Shown one piece after another: positions 1-6,678 of a stretch of 10,934 bases of DNA. How positions within the stretch are numbered: the stretch's first letter is position 1; each line of letters begins with the position of its first letter. Position numbers and translations under genes: made by a program. This DNA is from JASFWK01 sp050049355 (GTDB lineage Bacteria; Chloroflexota; Anaerolineae; B4-G1; DUEL01): assembly GCA_050049355.1 (NCBI GenBank), contig JASFWK010000062.1:1-10934 (forward strand), read 5' to 3'. The notes under the pieces were generated by a model, which searched no databases, was not told the origin of the DNA, and saw only the letters and a program-made list of their open reading frames with translations.

Positions 1-1
1 G

Positions 2-1171
2 GAGACAGAAGAGGGATGGACCGTCCCGGCAATGAACCTGCGCACCCTAACCTATGACATGGCACGAGCCGTCTTCCGCGCCGCCCTGGCCCGCGACGTG
101 GGCGCGATGATCTTCGAGATCGCTCGTTCTGAGATCGGATACACCGATCAGCGCCCGGCGGCGTACACCGCCGCCGTCATCGGAGCAGCGATCCGTGAGG
201 GATATCGAGGACCTCTCTTCCTCCAGGGGGATCACTTCCAGGTAAGCGCCAAGAAGTACGCCACCGACCCCAAACGGGAGTTGGAGGCAATAGAGGACCT
301 GATCCGAGAGGCCATCGCGGGCGGGTTCTTCAACATCGACATAGACACCTCTACCTTGGTGGACCTGAGCCAGCCGACAGTGGAGGAGCAGCAGCGGACC
401 AATTTCGAGGTGTGTGCTGGTTTCGCCCGCCTCATCCGGGAGCTTGAGCCGGAGCGGGTGACCATCTCCATTGGCGGCGAGATCGGCGAGGTGGGCGGCA
501 AGAATTCCACAGAAGAGGAGCTGCGGACCTTCATGGATGGCTTCGCCGAGGTGCTCCCTGGGGAGATGGCGAGCCTGAGCAAGTTAAGCATACAGACCGG
601 CACCGTCCACGGCGGGGTGGTCCTGCCTGACGGAAGTCTGGCGCAGGTCAAGATCGATTTCGACACCCTGGAGCGCTTGAGCCGGGTTGCCCGGCAGGAG
701 TACGGAATGGCTGGCGCGGTCCAGCATGGCGCCTCCACGCTCCCGTCGGAGGCCTTCCACAAGTTTGCCGAAGCTGGCGCCTGCGAGGTTCACCTGGCGA
801 CCGGATTCCAGAACATCATCCTGGATCATGCGCTCTTCCCTGGCGAGCTGCGGGAGGAGATCTACGCTCACATCAAGGAGGCCCATGCTGACAAGTGGAA
901 GGAAGGACAGACCGAGGAGCAGTTCCTCTACAAGAACCGCAAGAGAGGCCTGGGACCGTTCAAGCGGGAGCTGTGGGAGCTGCCAGAGGAGGTTCGAGGC
1001 GAGACGGGCAAAGCTCTGGAGAAGCAATTCGGTTTCCTCTTCGAGGAGCTTGGGGTAGAGAGCACAACTGGGATGGTCGCGAGTTTCATCCGACCGCCCG
1101 AGATTCACAAGACTCCGGCCGACTTCGGATCGGAAGCGGAGCTAGAGATCAGCGAGGGATTGGCGGACTGA
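2..1171 (+). CDS. Class II ketose-bisphosphate aldolase (fructose/tagatose type), 5' end outside window
   Basis: This is a zinc-dependent class II aldolase, expected to split a ketose 1,6-bisphosphate into dihydroxyacetone phosphate and an aldehyde in the cytosol. Numbering from the Met at 32, visible motifs are QGDHFQ (65-70; D67 and H68 match the catalytic Asp and zinc His), GFFNIDIDTS (98-107), GGEIGEVGG (148-156; Glu and glycines of a zinc/phosphate loop), the TGTVHGG turn (189-195; zinc His), QHGASTLP (231-238; third zinc His) and VHLATGFQN (253-261; phosphate-binding Asx loop altered). The frame stays open to the left edge (codons reading TVPA just before that Met), and homologues have residues before this point, so the Met at 32 is probably internal and the gene is 5'-truncated by the window. 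About 379 residues are seen, longer than the usual 285-360 of FbaA/GatY because of a C-terminal extension after residue 270. The next operon is convergent. Fructose versus tagatose bisphosphate cannot be decided here. Confidence 0.88.
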   Translation, partial: ETEEGWTVPAMNLRTLTYDMARAVFRAALARDVGAMIFEIARSEIGYTDQRPAAYTAAVIGAAIREGYRGPLFLQGDHFQVSAKKYATDPKRELEAIEDLIREAIAGGFFNIDIDTSTLVDLSQPTVEEQQRTNFEVCAGFARLIRELEPERVTISIGGEIGEVGGKNSTEEELRTFMDGFAEVLPGEMASLSKLSIQTGTVHGGVVLPDGSLAQVKIDFDTLERLSRVARQEYGMAGAVQHGASTLPSEAFHKFAEAGACEVHLATGFQNIILDHALFPGELREEIYAHIKEAHADKWKEGQTEEQFLYKNRKRGLGPFKRELWELPEEVRGETGKALEKQFGFLFEELGVESTTGMVASFIRPPEIHKTPADFGSEAELEISEGLAD

Positions 1172-1181
1172 TGCGGGCACG

Positions 1182-1212
1182 GTAGGGGCGCGGGCGCCGC
1201 TTGCGCCCCTAC
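1182..1212. terminator. Inverted repeat shared by two convergent genes
   Basis: The arms GTAGGGGCGC (1182-1191) and GCGCCCCTAC (1203-1212) are perfectly complementary over 10 bp with an 11-nt loop. The hairpin starts 10 nt after the aldolase stop and its right arm overlaps the stop codon of the opposing acyltransferase gene. There is no T-run on either side, so it is not a classical intrinsic terminator. It may stop RNA polymerase or protect 3' ends in both directions. The position supports a termination role; the mechanism is inferred. Confidence 0.5.
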
Positions 1213-1832
1213 TCAGCATACACGCCCCGGTATTCCTCAGGCAGCAGAGCGGCGATGCGGTACATAGCCATGTCCGTGTATTCGCGCAGTTGGCGACCGC
1301 GCACCCGGCCGCTCTCCGGCAGCCGGAACGGCTCTCCGATCGCGACTCGCACGTCGGTGCGCCGCAGCCTAGTGAGGTTGTACTTGACCTTCTCTGTCCC
1401 GCTAAGTCCCACCGGAAGGATCGGCACGTCAGCCCGGGTCGCCAGGTAGGCGACTCCAGTCTTTGCTCGCTGGAGGCAGTAATCCCCCCGGGCCCGCGTC
1501 CCCTCCGGGGCCAAGCCAAGGACCCCTCCTTGCTGCAGCACTCTCAGCGCCTGCCGCAGCGCCTGGCGGTCCACCTCCCCCCGCTGTACCCAGATGACCT
1601 CCGCCATTGCCAAGATCGGGCCATAGATGGGGTTGTACTTGTGCTTGGCAGCGCCCAGCGCTCGGACCTTGTGCGGGCTGACGATCAACAGGACCGCTGT
1701 ATCGAAGACGGAAAGGTGGTTGGTTACGGCGATGTACGGCCCCTGATCGGGGAAGTTCTCCCGACCTACCACTTCCACTCGCATCAGAAGTGGCGTCAGA
1801 ACCCTCACAATGGCCTTCAAGACCCCCTGCAT
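1209..1832 (-). CDS. plsC: 1-acyl-sn-glycerol-3-phosphate acyltransferase (PlsC family)
   Basis: This lysophosphatidic acid acyltransferase-type enzyme adds an acyl chain to the sn-2 position of 1-acylglycerol-3-phosphate in membrane phospholipid synthesis. In the 207-residue protein the catalytic motif NHLSVFD (38-44; H39 and D44) and the phosphate-binding PEGTR (109-113) are both present in the family order. A third block, VPILPVGLSG (136-145), fits the family's motif IV. The N-terminal 20 residues form a hydrophobic/amphipathic membrane-contact segment. The start at 1832 is chosen because AGGAGG lies 5 nt upstream (1838-1843) and the preceding LysM gene stops only 1 nt before the ATG. A longer frame reaching 1955 would overlap that gene by over 120 nt and adds no family sequence. 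It is probably co-transcribed with the LysM lipoprotein. The exact acceptor lipid is not fixed by sequence. Confidence 0.92.
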   Translation of the reverse strand: MQGVLKAIVRVLTPLLMRVEVVGRENFPDQGPYIAVTNHLSVFDTAVLLIVSPHKVRALGAAKHKYNPIYGPILAMAEVIWVQRGEVDRQALRQALRVLQQGGVLGLAPEGTRARGDYCLQRAKTGVAYLATRADVPILPVGLSGTEKVKYNLTRLRRTDVRVAIGEPFRLPESGRVRGRQLREYTDMAMYRIAALLPEEYRGVYAE

Positions 1833-1833
1833 A

Positions 1834-2865
1834 TCATCCTCCTGGCTGTTCCTCTTCTTCCTCAGATGTTGGAGCACGTCCAATAGCGGTGACGGCGAAG
1901 TCGGCGGGCGGGTCGCCATGGGCAGTGATACGCAAGCGGAAAGAAGCCGACGCACCAGGAGCCAGTCCCTCCCCCACGTCCAGCGTCTGCTGGCGAACGC
2001 CGGTCACGCGTCCGTCATCAGCATAGGTGGTCACGGCAACTACGACGTCCGCTGCCGTTCGTGACGGATCCCCATTGCGCACCGATCCGGAGACCTCGAA
2101 CTGCGGTCCAGACGAGGCACCAGCTTCCTCCTCCACAATGATGGGGATGTACCCTTCCGTCAGGGCGGCGGCGTACTCTCCCCGCAGAATCTCCACCTGG
2201 TGGCTGGCAAAATCCGGCGGCGGGGAGAGAAAAAGGATGCCAAAGGGAGCCCGGTCGAAGGGGGCCGTACCAGAGGGAAGGAGGATATCGGAGGCAGCGA
2301 AGGCGTTCCCCTGAATCAGAGCTTCCCCTTGGCGGTTGAACAGAGTCACCTGGACCTGCACATTGGTCAAGGTGTAGGGAGTGGTGTTGACCACCTCCCC
2401 CAGGCACCACAGACTACCCACGGGGGTCTGGTAGAAGCCAACCCCTTGATGACCAATAGGCAGCGGGGTAGGCGTTGGAAGGAGTAAGTCAGGCTGATCC
2501 TCCATCTCCTCCTCGCCGGTGGGGATGACAAGCTCCTGCCCGACCTGGAGGAGAAGAGGATTCTCGATCCCGTTTGCAGCCCGCAGCGCCTCGACGCTCA
2601 CGCCGTAGGCAGCGGCGATGGCTCCCAGGGTCTCCTGCTCTTGGATGACGTGGATGATAGGCGTAGGCGTAATGGTAGGGGCAGGAGTGGCGGGAGTGGG
2701 TTGGAAGGGTGCGGTGGCCATCGGCTGCGAAGCTGCAGTCGGGCTGGCGGCCGACGAGGGCGATGCCGTCTGCGTCCCCGTCTCTGGTGTGATGACACCC
2801 CCGCAGCCACTCAGAAACACCAACAGAGCGGCCCAGATTGTGTTAGCGACTCTCTTTCTCTTCAA
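1834..2865 (-). CDS. LysM-domain lipoprotein with two FxLYD-like domains
   Basis: This is a predicted envelope lipoprotein that may bind peptidoglycan. From the TTG at 2865 it has 343 residues: a basic n-region (KRKR), a hydrophobic core and a lipobox LSGC (Cys about 21). A Pro/Thr/Ser/Ala-rich linker follows to about residue 70. One LysM domain lies at about 71-117, with the recognisable AAAYGVSVEAL helix and VGQELVIP end. Two beta-rich repeats at about 150-240 and 255-315 resemble FxLYD domains (GEVVNTT and GSVRNGD turns, then a Val-rich strand). The tail is Glu-rich. Start choice: TTG at 2886 has no ribosome site and would leave a leader of only about 11 nt. TTG at 2865 is preceded by AAGAGG at 6 nt and gives a clean signal peptide, but both are non-ATG. 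The gene ends 1 nt before plsC. Ligand and exact function are unknown. Confidence 0.85.
   Translation of the reverse strand: MKRKRVANTIWAALLVFLSGCGGVITPETGTQTASPSSAASPTAASQPMATAPFQPTPATPAPTITPTPIIHVIQEQETLGAIAAAYGVSVEALRAANGIENPLLLQVGQELVIPTGEEEMEDQPDLLLPTPTPLPIGHQGVGFYQTPVGSLWCLGEVVNTTPYTLTNVQVQVTLFNRQGEALIQGNAFAASDILLPSGTAPFDRAPFGILFLSPPPDFASHQVEILRGEYAAALTEGYIPIIVEEEAGASSGPQFEVSGSVRNGDPSRTAADVVVAVTTYADDGRVTGVRQQTLDVGEGLAPGASASFRLRITAHGDPPADFAVTAIGRAPTSEEEEEQPGG
1838..1843 (-). promoter_or_regulatory. Shine-Dalgarno site of the plsC gene, inside the upstream gene
   Basis: AGGAGG on the minus strand sits 5 nt before the ATG at 1832 and within the last codons of the LysM lipoprotein gene. 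It fixes the acyltransferase start and indicates translational coupling. Confidence 0.8.
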
Positions 2866-2903
2866 TCTCGACCTCTTGTGAGCCAAAGGAATGACGAATC
2901 CAG

Positions 2904-2912
2904 ATTATACCA
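2904..2912 (-). promoter_or_regulatory. Extended -10 promoter for the LysM-plsC operon
   Basis: The minus strand reads TGGTATAAT, a perfect TATAAT with the TGn extension typical of promoters that need little -35 contact. No good -35 hexamer is seen at 16-18 nt upstream. Transcription would start near 2897, giving a roughly 30-nt leader to the TTG at 2865. Confidence 0.6.
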
Positions 2913-3034
2913 TATCAGTGGATGTACGCTAGTATCACACCCAGGATGACCGCCCATGTTCTGGTCAGTGCTCGATCGTCTGGGCTCTCCACGTCTCGGC
3001 GGTGAGATAAGCCCGATCATCAGAAACACTTCTC

Positions 3035-3062
3035 TTGCACTCCCCACCGCCGGGGGTATAAT
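3035..3062 (+). promoter_or_regulatory. Sigma-70-type promoter of the CBS-ACT/M23 operon
   Basis: TTGCAC (3035-3040, 3 of 6 matches to TTGACA) and a perfect TATAAT (3057-3062) are spaced by 16 nt. The expected start near 3069 lies just before the GGAGG ribosome site at 3071, giving a very short leader. This rules out the longer open frame that begins at 2956. Confidence 0.65.
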
Positions 3063-3070
3063 CGGGGAAC

Positions 3071-3075
3071 GGAGG
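3071..3075 (+). promoter_or_regulatory. Shine-Dalgarno site deciding the CBS-ACT start
   Basis: GGAGG lies 6 nt before the ATG at 3082 and downstream of the promoter, selecting this ATG over upstream in-frame Met codons. Confidence 0.8.
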
Positions 3076-3081
3076 ACTACA

Positions 3082-3732
3082 ATGCTAGTGAGAAACGTCA
3101 TGACCCGCGATCCCATCACCGTCCGACCAGACAGTGACCCTCTTGCAGCGTTGGCGCTCTGCAAGAGCGGAGAGTTCGGTAGACTGCCGGTCGTGGATGA
3201 GGATGGACGGCTGCTGGGGATCGTCACCGAACACGATCTGCGCCTCTTCCTCTCCACCGCGCCGTCGCCCGGCGTGATGAAGCGTCAGCATCGAGTGCGC
3301 CAGATTATGCACTCCCCGGTGATCACTGTGCCGCCCGAGTGCCCGCTGGAGGAGGCCGCCCGCCTGATGATCAGGTACGACGTCGGTGGACTCCCGGTGG
3401 TGGACGATAGGAGGCGAACAGTGGGCATTATCACCCGCTCCGATATCTTCGCCCAGTTCGCCGAGGCGCTGGGAGCCGGAACCTACTCAATACGAGTCAC
3501 CGTCCAGGTGCCAGATCTGCCAGGGGAGCTGGCGAAACTCGCCCAGCGAATCGCCGAGGTAAGTGGCAACATCTGTTCAGTGATCTCCCACCGCCCTGAA
3601 CAAGCCGGATCACTGAACCTCACCCTGCGGGTGGAGGGAGTGCAGCGCAATGTGCTCATGGAGGCCATCCGCGCCGACCCAGAGGTGAGGGTCTTCAACC
3701 TGTGGAAGAGGAATACCGAAGAGGAGGAATGA
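3082..3732 (+). CDS. CBS-CBS-ACT regulatory protein (AcuB-like)
   Basis: This 216-residue cytosolic protein has the architecture of Bacillus AcuB: CBS 1 (about 4-57, MTRDPITVRPD to TEHDLRLFL), CBS 2 (about 74-128, IMHSPVITVPP to TRSDIFAQF) and a C-terminal ACT domain (about 136-206, VTVQVPDLPGELAKLAQ, the helix-start signature of ACT). CBS pairs generally bind adenosyl nucleotides and ACT domains bind amino acids or similar small ligands, so it is best read as a small-molecule sensor with no catalytic part. The start is fixed by the ribosome site at 3071 and the promoter at 3035-3062. The stop is 4 nt before the next gene, whose ribosome site lies inside this gene's last codons, so the two are an operon. 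AcuB's link to acetoin use is not supported by these neighbours. Confidence 0.88.
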   Translation: MLVRNVMTRDPITVRPDSDPLAALALCKSGEFGRLPVVDEDGRLLGIVTEHDLRLFLSTAPSPGVMKRQHRVRQIMHSPVITVPPECPLEEAARLMIRYDVGGLPVVDDRRRTVGIITRSDIFAQFAEALGAGTYSIRVTVQVPDLPGELAKLAQRIAEVSGNICSVISHRPEQAGSLNLTLRVEGVQRNVLMEAIRADPEVRVFNLWKRNTEEEE

Positions 3733-3736
3733 GCCG

Positions 3737-4672
3737 ATGCGCTGGCTCTTCCGCCCTGTGACCAGGGGCCGGGTGACTCTCCTGGCAGCGGTCTTGATCC
3801 TCCTGACCGCCTGCAGTTCCGCAGGAAGGGAGGACCCCCGCGCGGCCGGAGATATGCGCCCGCCCTCGGAAGCCACGCCACCTTCCCAGGAACTCCTGCT
3901 GCCGGGGGAACCGGTGGAGGGTGAATTGGGGGAGGGAATGACCGACCGCTGGGTCTTCGCCACGGCAGGAGGCAAACTGGCGACGGCCGAGATTTGGTTT
4001 CGCCCTGCCACCGCCTCAGGGCCGGAGGCAGAAGTGGAAGCGACGTTGATCGGTCCCGACGGGGTGACACTCTCCCAGGAGGGGGGCACCGTCACTCTGC
4101 CGCCCTATCTGGTGGAGCAGGAACTGCCCCAGACCGGCTCGTACCTTCTACGGCTGACGGCTCGCTCTGGCCATCCAGGGCGGTATACTCTCCTAATCAC
4201 CCTCTCCGACGAGCGGCTGCTGACCCGGCCTGAGGTCTATACCGGCACTCACCTCTCCGGCAGCCCGCCGGTAGGCGGCGAGGGCGGGCTGGGAGATAGT
4301 TGGGGCTTCATCTGGCCCAGCCCACAGAGGGCCATCTCCGGCTGGTACTTCCACGATCCGGAGAACCCCACCCACGCCGGGCTGGACATCGCCGCCGATC
4401 TGTACGATCCCCTCTTCTCAACGGCCGACGGCAGTGTCTCTTTTGCCGATTCCTCGAGAGGCTATGGGAATCTGGTAATCATAGACCACGCCGACGGCTG
4501 GCAATCCTGGTATGCCCACCTCTCTCGGATCTCTGTGGCAGTGGGGCAGGAGGTGGAGCAGGGAGAGATCATCGGCGCAGCCGGAAGCACCGGCTACTCC
4601 AGCGGCCCGCACCTCCACTTCGAACTGCGCCACGAGGGAGGACCGCTGGATCCACTGGTCTATCTCCAATGA
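3737..4672 (+). CDS. M23-family metallopeptidase lipoprotein with PPC-like domain
   Basis: This is a predicted exported, lipid-anchored peptidoglycan endopeptidase of the LytM type (311 residues). The signal peptide ends in a lipobox LTAC (Cys26). A low-complexity linker leads to a beta domain at about 57-156 resembling the bacterial pre-peptidase C-terminal (PPC) fold (DRWVFATAGG, TGSYLLRLTA, GRYTLLITL). The M23 domain occupies about 205-310 with all expected residues: HAGLD (H213 and D217, zinc), WYAHLS (H261, catalytic) and GPHLHFE (H292 catalytic, H294 zinc). It is therefore likely active rather than an EnvC/NlpD-like degenerate form. The ribosome site GGAGG (3723-3727) lies within the end of the CBS-ACT gene, 4 nt upstream. 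It could act in wall growth or cell separation; activator proteins are not visible. Confidence 0.93.
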   Translation: MRWLFRPVTRGRVTLLAAVLILLTACSSAGREDPRAAGDMRPPSEATPPSQELLLPGEPVEGELGEGMTDRWVFATAGGKLATAEIWFRPATASGPEAEVEATLIGPDGVTLSQEGGTVTLPPYLVEQELPQTGSYLLRLTARSGHPGRYTLLITLSDERLLTRPEVYTGTHLSGSPPVGGEGGLGDSWGFIWPSPQRAISGWYFHDPENPTHAGLDIAADLYDPLFSTADGSVSFADSSRGYGNLVIIDHADGWQSWYAHLSRISVAVGQEVEQGEIIGAAGSTGYSSGPHLHFELRHEGGPLDPLVYLQ

Positions 4673-4781
4673 TCCACAAGCAGAGCCACACTGCCAGTGC
4701 CGTTAGTCCTCTTGACATCCAGGATCCCGCCTGGTCACACTGACCATCAGCGGGACGCGGAGCACTTGACATCAACAGGCT
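4673..4781 (+). promoter_or_regulatory. Intergenic region with repeated TTGACA boxes and dyads
   Basis: This 109-nt gap before the DUF2085 gene holds two identical CTTGACATC 9-mers (4711-4719 and 4765-4773), 54 bp apart. It also has an 11-bp dyad CACTGCCAGTG (4689-4699), a small hairpin CCAGG/CCTGG (4719-4734) and a perfect 6+3+6 dyad TGGTCA-CAC-TGACCA (4732-4746). The TTGACA cores match a -35 box, but no good -10 lies 16-18 nt behind either. The 15-bp dyad overlaps where the first -10 would be, so it may be an operator. No terminator with a T-run is seen after the M23 gene. Confidence 0.35.
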
Positions 4782-5582
4782 ATGAAGAGAGAGAACAACG
4801 ACTGCGAAGTAAGTTCTGAACCTACCGTGGAGGAGATCTTGGCAGAGGCGGAACGACGTCGAGCAGCCAGGCAATCTTCTCAGGCAGCGCAAAGTGAGAA
4901 AGCCGCCCAGGTATCTCCAGCGGAACGTCATCTAGTCGCGGGGACCAGCCATCTCATCTTCTGGTTCGCAAAGCACTGGCTGGCCATATTCAACCTGCTG
5001 GCCTTCCTCTACGTGGGACTGCCGTTCCTGGCGCCGCTCCTGACGCACCTGGACATTGAGGGGCCAGCACGGATCATCCACGCCATGTATCGCCCTCTCT
5101 GCCATCAGTATCCCTTCCGGTCCTGGTACCTCTTCGGTTCCCAGTTGACCTACACGCAGGAGGAGCTAAGCCGGTTGGTGGGCCCGGAAGCTCTGGTCGC
5201 CCACGGCTACATCGGGGACGCGACCCTGGGCTTCAAAGTGGCCCTCTGTCAGCGAGATACCGCCATCTATGGGACCATCTTCCTTGCCGGGTTGGTCGAC
5301 GCGCTGATCCGTCGGAAACTGCGTCCCCTACCCCTCTGGGCCTATCTCCTGCTAGGCGTCGCCCCCATAGGGCTGGATGGAGGCATCCAGGTCCTTTCGT
5401 ACGCCCTCCCTCTCCTGTTTCCCTCGGCCTCGATCCAGCCGCTGGAGAGCACCCCCCTGCGGCGGGTGGTTACGGGAGCCCTGTTCGGCCTGGCAACAGT
5501 CTGGCTGGCTTATCCCTACATCGAGGAATCCGCCTCGGAGGTTCTGGAGACGATGGAGCAGCGGTTCGGTTGGAGGACGTGA
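4782..5582 (+). CDS. DUF2085 family membrane protein
   Basis: This is an integral membrane protein of 266 residues with unknown function. The first 48 residues are hydrophilic and charged (Glu/Arg/Ala/Gln-rich, probably helical and cytosolic). Predicted membrane segments are at about 66-88, 159-176, 183-204 and 228-246. The DUF2085 signatures are present: CHQYPFRSWYLFG (107-119), CQRDTAIYG (156-164) and GLDGGIQ (197-203). The two Cys-containing motifs are the conserved core of the family and could bind a metal or form a disulfide, which is inference. The start is the only in-frame Met after a stop at 4767-4769; no clear ribosome site precedes it (CAGG is only 2 nt away), so initiation may be weak. 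It is followed after 6 nt by a response regulator gene, suggesting co-expression. Confidence 0.85.
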   Translation: MKRENNDCEVSSEPTVEEILAEAERRRAARQSSQAAQSEKAAQVSPAERHLVAGTSHLIFWFAKHWLAIFNLLAFLYVGLPFLAPLLTHLDIEGPARIIHAMYRPLCHQYPFRSWYLFGSQLTYTQEELSRLVGPEALVAHGYIGDATLGFKVALCQRDTAIYGTIFLAGLVDALIRRKLRPLPLWAYLLLGVAPIGLDGGIQVLSYALPLLFPSASIQPLESTPLRRVVTGALFGLATVWLAYPYIEESASEVLETMEQRFGWRT

Positions 5583-5588
5583 CGAGCA

Positions 5589-6233
5589 ATGGACGTCATC
5601 ACGGTCCTGCTGGCGGATGATCACGCGGTAGTGCGAGAAGCAACGGCCGAGGTGGTGGACCACCAACCCGATATGTCCGTGGTAGGTCAGGCGGGGACCG
5701 GCGAGGAGGCGGTGGCGCTGGCCCGCGCACTTCAGCCGGACATCGTGGTGATGGACATCGCGATGCCCCGACTCAACGGGCTGGAGGCTACACGCCAGAT
5801 CGTCGCGAAGTGCCCCGGATGTCGCGTGCTGGTGCTCACAGCCCACGAGGAGAAGCAACACATCGTTCAACTGCTGGAGGCAGGCGCAGTGGGGTATCTT
5901 CCCAAGACGGTGGGACTGGATGAGATGCTGGACGCCATTCGCACCGCCGTGGAAGGCAAGGCGGTCCTCCCGCCGTCGATCGCCAGCGTGGTAGTGCGCC
6001 ATATGGCGGGGAACGAGCAGCTCGAAGAGGCGCGGCAGCCCCTGACGGACCGCGAACTCGAGGTGCTTCGATTGGCAGCTCAAGGAATCACCAACTACGA
6101 CATCGCCCAGCAACTCTACATCAGCGTACGCACTGTAGAGGCGCACCTGACCCACATCTACAACAAGCTAGGGGTCAGCTCACGCACCGAAGCGGTAGTC
6201 TACGGCATTCAGCAGGGTTGGATAGAGCTCTAG
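5589..6233 (+). CDS. NarL/FixJ-family DNA-binding response regulator
   Basis: This two-component output protein has 214 residues. The receiver domain (about 4-120) has the acidic pair D10/D11, the phospho-acceptor D56 in VVMDIAMPRLNG, T84 in LVLTAH and K106 in YLPK, so it should be phosphorylatable. A linker (about 121-148) leads to a LuxR-type helix-turn-helix (about 150-207): LTDRELEVLRLAAQG, then IAQQLYISVRTVEAHLTHIYNKLGV. The recognition-helix start SVRTVEAH is standard; the NYDIA in place of the common NKEIA is a small departure. It starts 6 nt after the DUF2085 stop, with GGAGG (5572-5576) inside that gene, so translation is likely coupled. No histidine kinase is in the window, so its partner is encoded elsewhere. 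Targets are unknown; the dyad at 4732-4746 upstream of its own operon is one candidate. Confidence 0.93.
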   Translation: MDVITVLLADDHAVVREATAEVVDHQPDMSVVGQAGTGEEAVALARALQPDIVVMDIAMPRLNGLEATRQIVAKCPGCRVLVLTAHEEKQHIVQLLEAGAVGYLPKTVGLDEMLDAIRTAVEGKAVLPPSIASVVVRHMAGNEQLEEARQPLTDRELEVLRLAAQGITNYDIAQQLYISVRTVEAHLTHIYNKLGVSSRTEAVVYGIQQGWIEL

Positions 6234-6293
6234 GGTACGCCTGAGCGGCCTTCACAGCCGAAGACCCGTTCGGGAGGAAGGGAGGAGTTCCAG

Positions 6294-6635
6294 ATGATCT
6301 TGAATATCCTTAAGATAGCTGCGGCGATAGGCACGATCGCGACGGGAGCGATCTCTCTGATCCGGCCCAGGTCGGTAAGGGGGTTCACCGGCTTGAACCC
6401 TGACGGACCGCGCGGCATCACCGAGATCAGGGCCGTACTGGGTGGCTTCTTCATCGGGCTGGGAGCCGCAACGCTGATCCTGAACGTATCCGCTGCGTAC
6501 CAGACACTTGGTATCGCCTACCTCGTCGTGGCGGCCGTGCGGATCGTATCGATGCTCATTGATGGATCAATCGAGTCATCCAACATCATCAGCGTGGTGT
6601 TTGAGGTCGTCTTCGGCGTCATCCTCGTCCTCTAG
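6294..6635 (+). CDS. Small four-helix membrane protein, DUF4345-like
   Basis: This is a 113-residue, almost wholly hydrophobic protein with likely membrane helices at about 5-23, 47-65, 70-88 and 96-113. The block EIRAVLGGFFIGLG (44-57) between a Pro/Gly-rich loop and the second helix resembles the EIRAxYGG core of DUF4345 proteins, whose function is unknown. The start is well supported by GGAGG at 6281-6285, 8 nt before the ATG. The gap from the response regulator is 60 nt with no obvious promoter or terminator, and the hydrolase gene follows 43 nt later, so read-through from upstream is possible. The family call rests on one motif and topology; the gene itself is secure. Confidence 0.72.
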   Translation: MILNILKIAAAIGTIATGAISLIRPRSVRGFTGLNPDGPRGITEIRAVLGGFFIGLGAATLILNVSAAYQTLGIAYLVVAAVRIVSMLIDGSIESSNIISVVFEVVFGVILVL

Positions 6636-6678
6636 AGAACCGATTCTAACCTGCGGCGTACGTGGGAGACAACGGTCA

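Larger units (their letters stand above)
2887..3081. other. Divergent intergenic promoter region
   Basis: This 195-nt gap separates the minus-strand LysM operon from the plus-strand CBS-ACT operon. It holds outward promoters at both ends (2904-2912 minus; 3035-3062 plus) and an inverted pair TGACC (2947-2951) / GGTCA (2963-2967) spaced by 11 nt between them. No gene is supported inside: an open frame extending the CBS-ACT gene to 2956 runs through its own promoter and shows no domain. Confidence 0.55.

Noticed and set aside
3035..3056. CIRCE-like heat-shock operator suggested by TTGCACTC
   Set aside because: The required inverted GAGTGCTAA half-site is absent.
2956..3081. N-terminal extension of the CBS-ACT protein to the Met at 2956
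   Set aside because: The segment contains the gene's own TATAAT promoter and ribosome site and shows no conserved sequence.
5352..6155. Long open frame on the minus strand opposite the DUF2085 and response regulator genes
   Set aside because: It is antisense to two clearly real genes, has His/Gln/Arg-rich composition without motifs, and is an artefact of GC-rich codon use.
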